Shown here: one piece after another, positions 53,054 through 62,351 of the stretch
Layout: each line of letters begins with the position of its first letter
How positions within the stretch are numbered: position 1 is the first letter of the stretch
Origin: JBBATK01 sp044224515
GTDB lineage: Bacteria; Bacteroidota; Ignavibacteria; Kapaibacteriales; NICIL-2
Length of the DNA: 64,000 bases
Direction: 5' to 3'
Assembly: GCA_044224515.1 (NCBI GenBank)
Contig: JBGAKH010000003.1
Span: forward strand, 1 to 64,000
Notes under the pieces: generated by a model
Database searches by the model: none
Seen by the model: the letters and a program-made list of their open reading frames with translations, nothing else
What the model was told of the DNA's origin: nothing
Position numbers and translations under genes: made by a program

Positions 53054-54769
53054 TTAGTGACCATCTCGCGAGGGTTTGTTCATGACAAGCTTGACGATCT
53101 TCAGCGCATCCGTTTCGTTGTTATCGAAGAATTGCTCTACGCGATGTCGCATTTCATCATGAATGATCTGTTCTTCACTCATCAAACTCTGTGCCTTAGA
53201 ATCCAAACGCGCACGCGCTTTGGCAACTATTTCTTCCTTGGTCGGAGGAGCACCGTCTTCCAACAGCCCGGCAGGTTGACGTTGCGTGTTTGCCACAAGC
53301 TGTCCGTTCGGACTCACCGTATAGCCACCCGGCGAGGCAGCACCGAGCTGCAAGCCATAAGGAGACTCTGCCGCAATTTTATCGATAGGAGGAGAGAGAA
53401 TCTCCTCGATTTGACGTTGCACTTGAGGTGAAGCGAAGAGCTTGCGAACCATGTAGACTGCGATCAACATCGCCAAGACTAACAGTACTTTTTCGATGAT
53501 GTCCTTAGGTGTCATGTCGAGAAAGTTTTCGGGGGTTTTGAGTTCCTCCTCAAGTGCTGTTTGGTCAAATGGCATGGTGACCACACTAACCTGGTCATTT
53601 CGTTGTGGATCAAAGCCTACCGCATTGCGAACGATTTGTGTGATCTTCTGAATCTCTTCATCGCTTCGCGGCGTGTATTGAAGTTTTTTCTCCCCGTTTA
53701 CGTCAACAACCTTGTTGGTGCCGTCTACCATAACGCTTGCCGACAAGCGCTTCACGTTGCCGACAGCGTTGACAATGTGCTCGATGACTTTTGAATTCAG
53801 GTAGTTCGAACGAATCTTACCGACGCTGCTCTGATTGTTGACGGGAGGATAATCGATCGTGTCCTTGGCACTATGCGATTCGTTGATCTTTTCTTCACTG
53901 AGGACGACTTGTCCGTCCGGATCAAAATTCTCTCGGGTACGTTCAAGTTGTGTGAAGTCGAGCTCTGTGTTGACGCGAACGATGGCTTTGTTGGGACCAA
54001 GCACACCATCGAGAAGCGATTGCACTTTCTTGATCATGTACTCATCAACTTTTTGCTGTTGTTCCATTTGAGTGGAACTGAGACCCGCTAGCGAACTTGA
54101 CTCACGCTTTGCTTCGCTGAGGATTTGTCCGCGTTGATCAATGACAGAGACATCTCCCGGAACCATACCCTCAACGGAGGAGGCGACTAAGTTCTGTATA
54201 CCTTCGACGTTGAGTTTGGAAATACTGCGACCGTTTTTCAGATGCAGGTGTACAGCAGCGGTGGGTTTCTTTTGGTCCTTTTCAAACAGGGTTTTTTCCG
54301 GCATCACTATCATGACGCGCACTTTTTGACATTCATCGAAGGAGGAAATGGTCTTTTGCAACTCACCTTCGATTGCTCTCTTGTAATTGAGTTTCTGCAC
54401 GAAGTCGCTCATGCCGAGGTTTGTCTTGTCGAACAACTCATAGCCAACAGTGTTTCCGGGTACAAAGCCATCCTTGGCCATTGCCAGACGTGTTTCATAC
54501 ACTTTGTCTGCACTAACGAGAACCGTGCTACCGTTGGCTCCGATCTCATAGGGGATGTTCTGTTCTTTGAGTTTGTCGACAATCACAGCCGCGTCTTTCT
54601 GCTCTAACTCACTAAAGAGTACAGCCATTGCAGGCTTTGAGCTGTGTGTAAACAGCATGGTCAAACCCGCCAGTGCTGCGACGATTGCGACTGCGATCGA
54701 GGCTTTCTGCGCCGTGCTAAGCTTGGTAATAAAGCCCTTTGTCTGCTCGATAAACTTGTTCTCTGCCAT
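53054..54769 (-). CDS. fliF: Flagellar MS-ring protein FliF
   Basis: FliF builds the inner-membrane ring of the basal body. A first membrane segment (ASIAVAIVAALAGLTMLF) and the ring-building domains follow (VLFSELEQKDAAVIVDKL, AMAKDGFVPGNTVGYELFD, EGELQKTISSFDECQKVRVM). A second membrane segment (VLLVLAMLIAVYMVRKL) lies near residue 440, and a cytoplasmic tail that binds FliG comes last. Length 571, as expected. Confidence 0.97.
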   Translation of the reverse strand: MAENKFIEQTKGFITKLSTAQKASIAVAIVAALAGLTMLFTHSSKPAMAVLFSELEQKDAAVIVDKLKEQNIPYEIGANGSTVLVSADKVYETRLAMAKDGFVPGNTVGYELFDKTNLGMSDFVQKLNYKRAIEGELQKTISSFDECQKVRVMIVMPEKTLFEKDQKKPTAAVHLHLKNGRSISKLNVEGIQNLVASSVEGMVPGDVSVIDQRGQILSEAKRESSSLAGLSSTQMEQQQKVDEYMIKKVQSLLDGVLGPNKAIVRVNTELDFTQLERTRENFDPDGQVVLSEEKINESHSAKDTIDYPPVNNQSSVGKIRSNYLNSKVIEHIVNAVGNVKRLSASVMVDGTNKVVDVNGEKKLQYTPRSDEEIQKITQIVRNAVGFDPQRNDQVSVVTMPFDQTALEEELKTPENFLDMTPKDIIEKVLLVLAMLIAVYMVRKLFASPQVQRQIEEILSPPIDKIAAESPYGLQLGAASPGGYTVSPNGQLVANTQRQPAGLLEDGAPPTKEEIVAKARARLDSKAQSLMSEEQIIHDEMRHRVEQFFDNNETDALKIVKLVMNKPSRDGH

Positions 54770-54917
54770 GTTTCGTGCTGTCGTAGTTGTAGTCAGTGTG
54801 TGGAAGCGATTGCGATGCGTATCCCTTCATTAACCGGGCAGGCGCTTTGCGCATGCCGTATGAAGCGACGTCGTACGAAGCGGAGCGCAGATACGCGCGC
54901 CGTCTTCGAGTAATGTT

Positions 54918-55247
54918 CTATACGTTGATGCGCGTTGCCTGATTGTACACATCCAGTGTTTTGTTGCGCAGCTCCATCAGCAGCTGAAAACTTGTTTTGG
55001 CTTTTTCAGCAGCAATCATGACATCGTGCATATCAACAGCCTCGCCCTTTAAGAAGCGCTCGCTTTTATGAGCACTGTCTTTTTGCATGCTGTTCACGTC
55101 TTGGATAAAACCCTTCAACGTATCGGTGAAACTCGCCGATCCGTCAGCATTGGTTTTATCGTTTACACCAAGGTTTTCGCTTCCGTTGATTTCGTTGATC
55201 GGGAGGCGCGCCTGAGGCATGGACAGGAGGTCGGGAATGTTCATCAT
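54918..55247 (-). CDS. fliE: Flagellar hook-basal body protein FliE
   Basis: FliE is the MS-ring to rod junction protein, about 105-110 residues. The C-terminal half FTDTLKGFIQDVNSMQKDSA, then KTSFQLLMELRNKTLDVYNQ and a basic end (ATRINV) match the family. Two tandem ATGs exist (55247 and 55244). It sits between orf87 and fliF. Confidence 0.93.
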   Translation of the reverse strand: MMNIPDLLSMPQARLPINEINGSENLGVNDKTNADGSASFTDTLKGFIQDVNSMQKDSAHKSERFLKGEAVDMHDVMIAAEKAKTSFQLLMELRNKTLDVYNQATRINV

Positions 55248-55340
55248 AAGGTCTCCGTGTTGCGTGTAAGGCTATTGTTCTGTGGTTGTTGAAATATGTC
55301 TAATGTCATTGTGCTTGGTTTCTCTGAACTGCATGCCATG

Positions 55341-55604
55341 TTATCCAACTCTATCGAAGAGCGTACCCTTTGGTATGTAGTTCTGCTGAAGCTTTCCGTT
55401 TTTTGTGAAGACCACGCGTTGTGAGCGTTGTTCTTCATGTAATTCCTGCGAATACTGTGTAGGACGAGATTGCTGCTGTGTGCCATACTGTTTGGCAAGG
55501 AGATTCTGACGTTGTGTGTTGCGTTCATTGGCAACGCGTTGGATTTCCTCCCACTGAGCTGAAACTTGCGTCGGTCCTGATGCTCCGATGTTTACACTGT
55601 TCAT
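55341..55604 (-). CDS. Unknown 87-aa protein in the flagellar operon
   Basis: A Gln/Arg-rich, helical protein (QWEEIQRVANERNTQRQNLL ... RPTQYSQELHEEQRSQR) with a final segment FTKNGKLQQNYIPKGTLFDR. No family is recognised. It lies between flgC and fliE with about 120-base gaps on either side and on the same strand, which is a position usually occupied directly by fliE. It could be a lineage-specific rod or assembly factor. Confidence 0.55.
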   Translation of the reverse strand: MNSVNIGASGPTQVSAQWEEIQRVANERNTQRQNLLAKQYGTQQQSRPTQYSQELHEEQRSQRVVFTKNGKLQQNYIPKGTLFDRVG

Positions 55605-55724
55605 GGCACTCCTTGCTGTTCGTTGGTGACTTCGTCCTGAAGTTTCTGTACGTGTGTGCTAACCTACTTCGTGCTACCTTCGGCGTCCTTCTTAATGCGA
55701 CGAACGCTGCATGCTGATCGGCGA

Positions 55725-56207
55725 TTAGATATCCATCGAGTCTCTGGCCATGTTCTTCGCGGCATTAATGACGCCGGTGTTGGCTTCGAATGCGCGTTGA
55801 GCGGAAATCATGTCAACCATTTCGGTTACGATGTTCACGTTTGGCATCTCGACATAGCCTTTGTCGTTGGCATCGGGGTGCGTAGGATCGTAGACCATGC
55901 GCGGTGCCGTGCCATCCTTTCCAACCACGGTGCGCACTGTACGCGAGTCGGGCGAAGAATAAGGATCCAAGCCGCCACCTGTATGACCGTTTTCGGCTGT
56001 CGCAAGGGGCAACTCACTTTGCAAGATGCTGCGGAACGAATCCTTGTTGTCGGATTGTACGATGACTTGTTCGCGACGGTACACTTTGCCGTGTTCATCA
56101 CGAGTGGTATTGGCATTGGCGATGTTTTTGGCGACGGCGCTCAAACGCTGTCGCTGAACGCTCAAGCCTTGTCCGCTGTATGCAAAGGATGAAAAGATGT
56201 TTTCCAT
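55725..56207 (-). CDS. flgC: Flagellar proximal rod protein FlgC
   Basis: The N-terminus shows the rod-protein signature SGQGLSVQRQRLSAVAKNIA, then NANTTRDEHGKVYRRE, and the C-terminus EMVDMISAQRAFEANTGVIN, then AAKNMARDSMDI. Length 160 is normal to slightly long. It follows flgB. Confidence 0.95.
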   Translation of the reverse strand: MENIFSSFAYSGQGLSVQRQRLSAVAKNIANANTTRDEHGKVYRREQVIVQSDNKDSFRSILQSELPLATAENGHTGGGLDPYSSPDSRTVRTVVGKDGTAPRMVYDPTHPDANDKGYVEMPNVNIVTEMVDMISAQRAFEANTGVINAAKNMARDSMDI

Positions 56208-56319
56208 AGCTATCCTTTAATGTGATCGTTGCTACTGCTAGCGATGACTGCTCTAACAATGTTTGGACTACAACTAGGTTGCTCGCTCTTTTATGGCAAC
56301 GCTGAGTTCTCACAGATCT

Positions 56320-56745
56320 TTAGCCTGCGCTGGTACCCTTAATGGCACTTTGCAGACCTTGGAAATACTTCTGTGTAAAACGCGTGGCGAGACGATAACG
56401 GATCTGGTTCATAGCCAGTTGACTCATTTCTTTGTCGACATTCACGCTACTTTCGCCGGCGAAATACACTTCGGGTTTGGGAATAGGAGCACCTTCGCGC
56501 TGGGGCTGGACTTCATTTGGCTTTTGAGGACCTATCTGCACGTAGTTGGATTCGCCGTGCAGACCGCGCAGTTGCAACTGCTCATCTTGGAACTCCTCTT
56601 CAAAGCGTACGCGTTCCGGACGATAGCCCGGAGTAGTGGCATTGGCGATGTTGCGCGCAATAGTACGCTGACGAAGAGCATAGGCGTCCATCGCTGAATT
56701 GTACAGGGGCATATTGCCGCCGAACAGGTAATCGTTTACTGCCAT
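56320..56745 (-). CDS. flgB: Flagellar proximal rod protein FlgB
   Basis: The rod signature LRQRTIARNIANATTPGYRP is near the N-terminus, and DKEMSQLAMNQIRYRLATRF near the C-terminus; 141 residues from ATG 56745 (MAVNDYLFGG). It is the first gene of the basal-body operon and lies behind a sigma-54-like promoter. Confidence 0.94.
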   Translation of the reverse strand: MAVNDYLFGGNMPLYNSAMDAYALRQRTIARNIANATTPGYRPERVRFEEEFQDEQLQLRGLHGESNYVQIGPQKPNEVQPQREGAPIPKPEVYFAGESSVNVDKEMSQLAMNQIRYRLATRFTQKYFQGLQSAIKGTSAG

Positions 56746-56777
56746 AATGGCGTCCTGCCGAGAGTGACACAATCCCG

Positions 56778-56799
56778 TGGATCATAAAAAAATGATCCA
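56778..56799. promoter_or_regulatory. Inverted repeat in the flgB leader
   Basis: The arms tggatcat and atgatcca surround aaaaaa between the sigma-54-like promoter and flgB. It could be an operator or an mRNA stem. Confidence 0.4.
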
Positions 56800-56815
56800 T
56801 TCGAAAAATAGATCC

Positions 56816-56830
56816 TCAAGATTTGTGCCA
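56816..56830 (-). promoter_or_regulatory. Sigma-54-like promoter for the flgB operon
   Basis: The minus strand reads TGGCAC-AAATC-TTGA, matching the TGGCAC-N5-TTGC consensus with correct GG to G-A/C spacing. The invariant last C is A here. It is about 70 bases before flgB, and an NtrC-type activator gene lies at the other end of the cluster. Confidence 0.6.
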
Positions 56831-56909
56831 TCCTGCCGACAAGGGACATACCCGTCCGCTTCGTTAGACTTCGCAAACGAACTAACTAAGTGATTTTATT
56901 GAACTAAGC

Positions 56910-57569
56910 CTACTTTTGGTTGGTGTGTTTCGAGAGCTTCGCCAGGAGGTCGCCATTGAACACGGAATGCATGGCGCGGTCGAGCTCTTCGTCTTTTCCC
57001 ATGATTTCACGCAACTTTGAACGATCAAAAACCAGCAGGCGTGATTCTGTCAGCGTGGTCACATTGGCGGTCGTCAGATTGCCGGTGAGAAAGCTCATTT
57101 CGCCAATGAAATTCCCTGCCCGCAAATAGGTGAGCACTTTGCCGTCAACTTCTACGTTGGCCACACCATCGTAGATGATCATGAGGGTGTCCAGGTCCGT
57201 GCCCTGGTTTACGAGACGAGTTTGCTCCGGAACGGTCTGCCAGTCCGCCGCTTTAAGCAGACGTTTGAATTGAAGGTGTGGGACTTTCGAGAATACCAGA
57301 TTATAAATGCCCTTTTCTTCATCGTTGAAGAGGAGGCCCTGACGCTCTCGATAGAGCATGATGAACTGATAGAGGTTAATAACGATGTCGCCCGAGCACC
57401 AGAAGATGTCCGGATAACTAATGTCGTTTGCCAACAACCAACGGTAGAGAATGTCGACTGATGCACCCACGATGAGCACAATGCGCATCCAGAAGACATC
57501 TTTCATCGCATAAGCGATTGCAAAGAGGAGGTATGCAAAGTGTAAGACAAAATCGTTCCAGCTTATCAT
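56910..57569 (-). CDS. Membrane protein with Popeye-like cyclic-nucleotide-binding domain
   Basis: Two or three membrane helices fill the first 70 residues (FVLHFAYLLFAIAYAM, MRIVLIVGASVDILYRWL, DIVINLYQFIMLY). The rest is a cyclic-nucleotide-binding beta roll (TRLVNQGTDLDTLMIIYDGV, NFIGEMSFLTGNLTTANVTT). This plan resembles Popeye-domain proteins. The phosphate-binding cassette has GEMSF but lacks the arginine seen in most cAMP binders (NLTTANV instead of xxRxAxV), so it may bind another ligand or none. It is downstream of the glycosyltransferase gene on the same strand. Confidence 0.7.
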   Translation of the reverse strand: MISWNDFVLHFAYLLFAIAYAMKDVFWMRIVLIVGASVDILYRWLLANDISYPDIFWCSGDIVINLYQFIMLYRERQGLLFNDEEKGIYNLVFSKVPHLQFKRLLKAADWQTVPEQTRLVNQGTDLDTLMIIYDGVANVEVDGKVLTYLRAGNFIGEMSFLTGNLTTANVTTLTESRLLVFDRSKLREIMGKDEELDRAMHSVFNGDLLAKLSKHTNQK

Positions 57570-57634
57570 CTGTACGGCATGAATGGTGTCTATTAGGAAA
57601 ATAGGCAGCGCGCGCCAGATAACAGCATACAGGA

Positions 57635-58777
57635 CTAGTCTTTAGCAGGAAGAAATTTCTCGATGAGCGGGACGATTGAGGCAAAGGAGTCTGCTTCCTT
57701 GGCTGCCTTGGCTCCCAAAGCATATTCATCCAAAGAACTCTTGTCGAGCATTTCGATGATTCCCCGGCTGAGTGCTTTCAAGTCGTTTGGTTCAACGACT
57801 TCGCCGGCTTTCCAGCGACCAATCTCTTCAGCTAAACCGCCAACGCGCGTGGCAATCACGGGTTTCTCGAAGCCAAAAGCAATTTTTACGATACCGGACT
57901 GCGTGGCAGAAACGTAGGGCAGAACCACAAGGTCCGCTGCGCCGTAATAGCGCGCTATTTCTTCATTCGCTACATACTCATTGATCCATCGTATTCGATC
58001 CTTAGCTCGGCAATTGGCGATAAGAGTTTTATACTCCTCCGCGTTCTCGTAACACTCGCCCACGATGAGGAGAGAGGTGTCCGGATGTGCATCGTGAACG
58101 GCGTCGAATGCACTGATCAGATTACGCAGACCCTTGTACTTGCGGATGTAGCCAAAAAACAAGAGCACACGTTCGTTCGTGTAGCCAAGGGAGCGACGTG
58201 CTTCTTCGCGTGTCCACTGCACGGGTGCGGACTCTTGAGTAAAGAACAAGGGGAGCGTGCCTCTACCCAAAGGGGCAGTGGGATACCAGCTACGGAGGGT
58301 CGCCTCGACAGACTCTGAAAAAGCAATGTAGGCATCCGATTGATCCAGAGCCATACGAGTAAGCATGGTGTCGATCGCCCGCGCTTCGTGTGAGACGACG
58401 TTCTCGCAAAGGAACACAACGCGGATGTTGTGCTTGCGAAGGGCTGCCAGGATGACACGATAGCATAGTCCGAAAAAAGGTTGATACCAATCAACCACAA
58501 CGAGATCGGGTTTCCATGCGAGAATCTCACGAGCGGTGCGGAGCCACGTGAAGGGGTTGATTGAGTCGATAAGCCGACGCACAGGATGTTGCTTTGCAGG
58601 GTGCTTTGAGATGTCTTCCTGTCGCGTTCCCGGAAAAAGCAACGAAGGATAGAGTCGCGTAAAGCTGAACACCTCAACATCGTGATGTGCTGAGAGCAAC
58701 TCATACGTATGAGCAACGACTAAAGGTGGTCCCCCACGGTAGGGGTAGGCGGGACCGATGATGGCAATGCGCGACAT
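57635..58777 (-). CDS. GT4-family glycosyltransferase
   Basis: A two-Rossmann-domain GT-B enzyme transferring a sugar from a nucleotide donor. Seen are the N-terminal IGPAYPYRGGPPLVV, the linker and donor domain VLLFFGYIRKYKGLRNLISA, and the EX7E-like region ATQSGIVKIAFGFEKPVIAT, then VGGLAEEI. The start is MSRIAIIG at ATG 58777. The acceptor is unknown. It is divergent from coaD with 83 bases between. Confidence 0.88.
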   Translation of the reverse strand: MSRIAIIGPAYPYRGGPPLVVAHTYELLSAHHDVEVFSFTRLYPSLLFPGTRQEDISKHPAKQHPVRRLIDSINPFTWLRTAREILAWKPDLVVVDWYQPFFGLCYRVILAALRKHNIRVVFLCENVVSHEARAIDTMLTRMALDQSDAYIAFSESVEATLRSWYPTAPLGRGTLPLFFTQESAPVQWTREEARRSLGYTNERVLLFFGYIRKYKGLRNLISAFDAVHDAHPDTSLLIVGECYENAEEYKTLIANCRAKDRIRWINEYVANEEIARYYGAADLVVLPYVSATQSGIVKIAFGFEKPVIATRVGGLAEEIGRWKAGEVVEPNDLKALSRGIIEMLDKSSLDEYALGAKAAKEADSFASIVPLIEKFLPAKD

Positions 58778-58860
58778 ATCTCTTGGATTTTTGGGCAAAT
58801 TACGATGTACGCAGCTTTGTGTGCATTTTTGTCCTAGGTCTGACTTTATCCTACGTCTCC

Positions 58861-59367
58861 ATGAGCTCTATTGCCATGTATCCCGGCTCCTTCGACCCGA
58901 TTACAAACGGACATGTTGATGTCATTGAGCGCGCTTGCGCCATGTTCAACGAGGTCATCGTGGTGATTGCCGTGAACTCTCGCAAAACCCCGCTCTTCAG
59001 TGAAGAACAACGCGTAGCCATGGCACAAGAAGCCTTGCAGCATCTACCAAATGCACGAGTGATGACGCACCCGGGAATGACGGTTGACTTTGCCATTCAG
59101 CATGGCTGCTCCACCATCATTCGTGGTGTGCGCGCCATCTCAGATTTCGAGTATGAATTCCAGATTGCTCTCATGAATCGTAAGCTGGAGCCCAATGTGT
59201 CGACGATTTTTCTCATGCCCCACGAGAAATACACTTTCTTGAATTCGTCGATTGTCAGAGAGTTGGCTCGCTACGGACAAAATCTCGGCGAGTTTGTACC
59301 AAACTCAGTTCAAGTTGCATTACGTCAAGTATTTGCCGATGCCTATCGGCAGAGCTCGAAGTCCTGA
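58861..59367 (+). CDS. coaD: Phosphopantetheine adenylyltransferase
   Basis: CoaD makes dephospho-CoA from 4'-phosphopantetheine and ATP. Family motifs are YPGSFDPITNGHVDVIERA (with the T/HxGH nucleotide site), VNSRKTPLFS, IIRGVRAISDFEYEFQIALM, and FLNSSIVRELARYGQNL. The start is ATG 58861 (MSSIAMYPGS), giving 168 residues, a typical size. The long upstream frame lies in the divergent promoter. Confidence 0.96.
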   Translation: MSSIAMYPGSFDPITNGHVDVIERACAMFNEVIVVIAVNSRKTPLFSEEQRVAMAQEALQHLPNARVMTHPGMTVDFAIQHGCSTIIRGVRAISDFEYEFQIALMNRKLEPNVSTIFLMPHEKYTFLNSSIVRELARYGQNLGEFVPNSVQVALRQVFADAYRQSSKS

Positions 59368-59427
59368 GGCAAGTAAGAGCCCATATACCTTCACATACTC
59401 TCGAACAAGCTCGCGCAGACCTATCCT

Positions 59428-60543
59428 CTAGTCGCGTAAGTGCACCATAGCGCCCTTGCGCTCGACAATGCCGTCCCGCACCAATCCATCGAGTAGCTTG
59501 TCAAACCACGTCATGTCTTCAGCGTTGTGATCTCCGATGAGCCCATGAGCAAGGCTTGTCGCAGCTTGGTGATGTCCGCGCACTCTACGCAAGATCTCCA
59601 CACAACGTCCTCGCCATAAGCGATTCGCCTCTCCTCGAAAGGACGGTTCCGCGCGCTTAGGCTTGGGGTTGAACACGACATCGTTGGCACTGTCGCAGCT
59701 GCTCTGTAGAGGACAATGTGCGCAGTCCACTTTGCGGGCTTGACAGAGTGTGGCTCCCACGTCCATCAGCGCTTGATAGAAGTCCGAAGGATTGTTTCCG
59801 GCGCCATGTCTATACCAAAGCTCTAGAAGTTTTTCTGTATGCTCGCGCTTCGCGCGCGCTTGAGATCTGTGCCTTGGTTCGAGCGTCTGCACATGTTCGT
59901 CATAGCTCTGCCGGAAGACACGAGCAGTTATGCGTTCAATGTTGACGTCGATGACGATTGTCGGACGCTGAAAAGCAAAGGCGCAAAGGGCCGCTGCAGT
60001 GTAAGCTCCTATTCCGGGTAGCTGACGAAGTAGTTCAGGGTCGGAAGGGAGATGACCGTCGTGATGCGTGATGACACTCCGTGCACAGTCGCGCAGACGC
60101 AAAGCTCTCGAATTGTAGCCTAGGCCTTTCCAGGCGACAATGACTTCGGCATTGCTAGCCTTTGAAAGGGAGGCGAAGTCCGGAAATCGCTCGAGAAAGG
60201 CCGGGAGCAGCTGTTGAATGCGGGCGGCTTGAGTTTGCTGCAGCATAACTTCCGAAACCAGCACGAGGTATGGGTCCGGCTTGTCACCGCGCCATAGGAA
60301 CTCACGTTTGTTGTCATTGTACCAGCGCGCCAAGACTCTGCCCAGCTGTCGAAAATGCGAAGGAGTCGGTAGCGTGGATGTGGATACGGACTTGCTTGTC
60401 TTTGGCTGAGAAATGACCACCTGATCTGTCGGAAGTGACGACCCGACGGCGGCAACGCCTGAGCGTGCATTGGAATTCTGCATCGCCGCCGAGTTTTTAG
60501 CCGTTTTTGTCTTATTTACTCTATCCGCAGTCTTGACTCTCAT
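59428..60543 (-). CDS. mutY: A/G-specific adenine glycosylase (MutY-like)
   Basis: A helix-hairpin-helix glycosylase that removes adenine opposite 8-oxoguanine. Seen are SEVMLQQTQAARI with its catalytic Glu, LPGIGAYTAAALCAFAF, VIDVNIERITARVF with its catalytic Asp, and the iron-sulfur ligands CQARKVDCAHCPLQSSC with spacing 6-2-5. The N-terminus has a basic Ser/Thr-rich extension of about 60 residues. After the cluster only about 95 residues remain, and they do not show a NUDIX-like 8-oxoG recognition domain, so this may be a shortened MutY or a MutY-like relative. Confidence 0.88.
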   Translation of the reverse strand: MRVKTADRVNKTKTAKNSAAMQNSNARSGVAAVGSSLPTDQVVISQPKTSKSVSTSTLPTPSHFRQLGRVLARWYNDNKREFLWRGDKPDPYLVLVSEVMLQQTQAARIQQLLPAFLERFPDFASLSKASNAEVIVAWKGLGYNSRALRLRDCARSVITHHDGHLPSDPELLRQLPGIGAYTAAALCAFAFQRPTIVIDVNIERITARVFRQSYDEHVQTLEPRHRSQARAKREHTEKLLELWYRHGAGNNPSDFYQALMDVGATLCQARKVDCAHCPLQSSCDSANDVVFNPKPKRAEPSFRGEANRLWRGRCVEILRRVRGHHQAATSLAHGLIGDHNAEDMTWFDKLLDGLVRDGIVERKGAMVHLRD

Positions 60544-60713
60544 CCTGCCAATCTACAAACTTTGCTGTGGTATTTTTGCATGAACGCAGGCCTATCACGT
60601 TGTGAAGACCTGCCTTCCCGGGGCAGCCGCAGGCTGACCATACAGAAGAACGGAACCAGAAGGGCGAAACGGACTTCATAAACGCGAAGCTCATCATCAC
60701 TAATCGAGAAGAC

Positions 60714-61877
60714 ATGTTAGCATCACTCTATCATCAACAGCGAGCGGCAACCATAGGAATATTGGGCGGGGGACAACTTGCGAAAATGACGGCACAGGCT
60801 GCATACCGAATGGGTTTGCAAGTGGCGATTATTGAGCACGCGCAGGACTCGCCCGCAGGTTGTATGACAAAGCTGGAGTTTAGCAAAGGCTGGACAGACA
60901 GCGAGGAGTTGGATCGTTTTGTGACGGAGTGCGATGTTGTCACACTGGAAAATGAATTCATCGATCCGGCTATTCTAGAGCGAATCGAAGAGCGTCGTTT
61001 GGTCTTTCCGAGCTCAAAGACCATTGCACTTGTTCAAGACAAGTTCATTCAAAAGCAAACCATGCGTGCTGCCGGTATCCCGGTGCCTGAGTTTATAGCC
61101 GCAGACTCGGTGGAGGATCTGCAGAACTTCGGCGAGAAGCAAGGCTATCCTATCGTGATTAAAACACGAAAGTTTGGCTACGACGGATATGGAAATGTGA
61201 GTGCTCGCCAGCCGGTCGATTGTCAAGGCGCTTGGAACAAGTTTAAAAATTCGGAATCACCGCGCGAGCTCATGGCGGAACAGTTTGTGCGCTTTACCAA
61301 AGAGCTGGCAGTGATTGTTGCACGCAATCGTCGCGGCGAAAGTGTTGTCTACCCCTGTACACAAACCATTCAACAAAACCACATCTGTGTGAGTGTGCTT
61401 GCTCCTGCTCCCATCGAGGAAGAGATACGCACAAAAGCGCAGCAGATAGCGTTGCGTTGCGTTGAAGCAATTGAGGGTGTGGGTGTGTTTGGTATTGAGC
61501 TGTTCTTGCGCGAGGATGATGAAATCGTGTTCAATGAGATTGCTCCACGCCCACACAACAGCGGCCACTATACCATTGAAGCCTGTCACGCTTCGCAGTT
61601 CGAAAACCATGTTCGAGCCGTGATGAATTTGCCCCTGGGTTCAGCAGAACTCGTTTGTGGTGGTGCAGCGATGATCAATGTTCTTGGAGAGCGCAGTGGT
61701 AACGGTATTCCCGACAGCGTGGTTGAATTGCTGCGTCATCCGCATGCAAGTTTGCATCTCTACGGGAAGAAAGACTCACGTGTTGGCAGGAAAATGGGAC
61801 ACGTCACTGCACTCGGTCCAAGTGTCAATGAAGCCTTTCTACGCGCACGCGACGCTGTTGAAGATTTAATCTGGTAG
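60714..61877 (+). CDS. purK: N5-carboxyaminoimidazole ribonucleotide synthase
   Basis: PurK is the ATP-grasp enzyme that carboxylates AIR in purine synthesis. Seen are IGILGGGQLAKMTAQAAYRM, LENEFID, YPIVIKTRKFGYDGYGN, ELAVIVARNRRGE, FGIELFLREDDEIVFNEIAP, RPHNSGHYTIEAC, and the C-terminal HLYGK. Length 387 is normal. The ATG at 60714 begins just after a plausible leader. It is divergent from mutY. PurE is not in the window. Confidence 0.96.
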   Translation: MLASLYHQQRAATIGILGGGQLAKMTAQAAYRMGLQVAIIEHAQDSPAGCMTKLEFSKGWTDSEELDRFVTECDVVTLENEFIDPAILERIEERRLVFPSSKTIALVQDKFIQKQTMRAAGIPVPEFIAADSVEDLQNFGEKQGYPIVIKTRKFGYDGYGNVSARQPVDCQGAWNKFKNSESPRELMAEQFVRFTKELAVIVARNRRGESVVYPCTQTIQQNHICVSVLAPAPIEEEIRTKAQQIALRCVEAIEGVGVFGIELFLREDDEIVFNEIAPRPHNSGHYTIEACHASQFENHVRAVMNLPLGSAELVCGGAAMINVLGERSGNGIPDSVVELLRHPHASLHLYGKKDSRVGRKMGHVTALGPSVNEAFLRARDAVEDLIW

Positions 61878-62351
61878 AGAATCTCCGGCTCGTTTTTCAG
61901 TTGGTGCTCAAGGGGACCCGGACTGATGAGTGGGTCCTCCCGGACCACTCAAGTAGTATGCACTTCCTGTGTCAAAGTGTTTGCGGCATCGTCAAGCCCT
62001 TCTTTACGTGCTCATCCCCGAGCCTAGTCGACTGCATACATCCATTGATCATTCCCTGACGAAGCTCTTGCGGCCCTTTGGCTTGAGTCGGTGGCTACAA
62101 ATGATTGAGAATGCTCCATGCCTTAAATCAGAGCCGAATTGGCCTTCCTGACGCGCTGCGTTGCACTGTATTTCACCTATGTGAACATAGCTTGATGCTG
62201 GGTGAGATTTGAGCTATCAACAAAAAGTCAAAAATCTTGAGACGCTTACGACATCGGCGGTTCACTGATCAAGAGGCTACGATTGGATCCGGACCAATCT
62301 CGCCAATGAACAGTATTCACCACAACTGGCGGGTCGAGCAACCCCATAGCC
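61878..62351. other. Gene-free stretch between purK and a barrel gene
   Basis: Around 470 bases with only short frames. A stretch of mixed-strand A/T near 62160-62240 may contain the promoter for the gene at 62352. Nothing else is supported. Confidence 0.4.
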
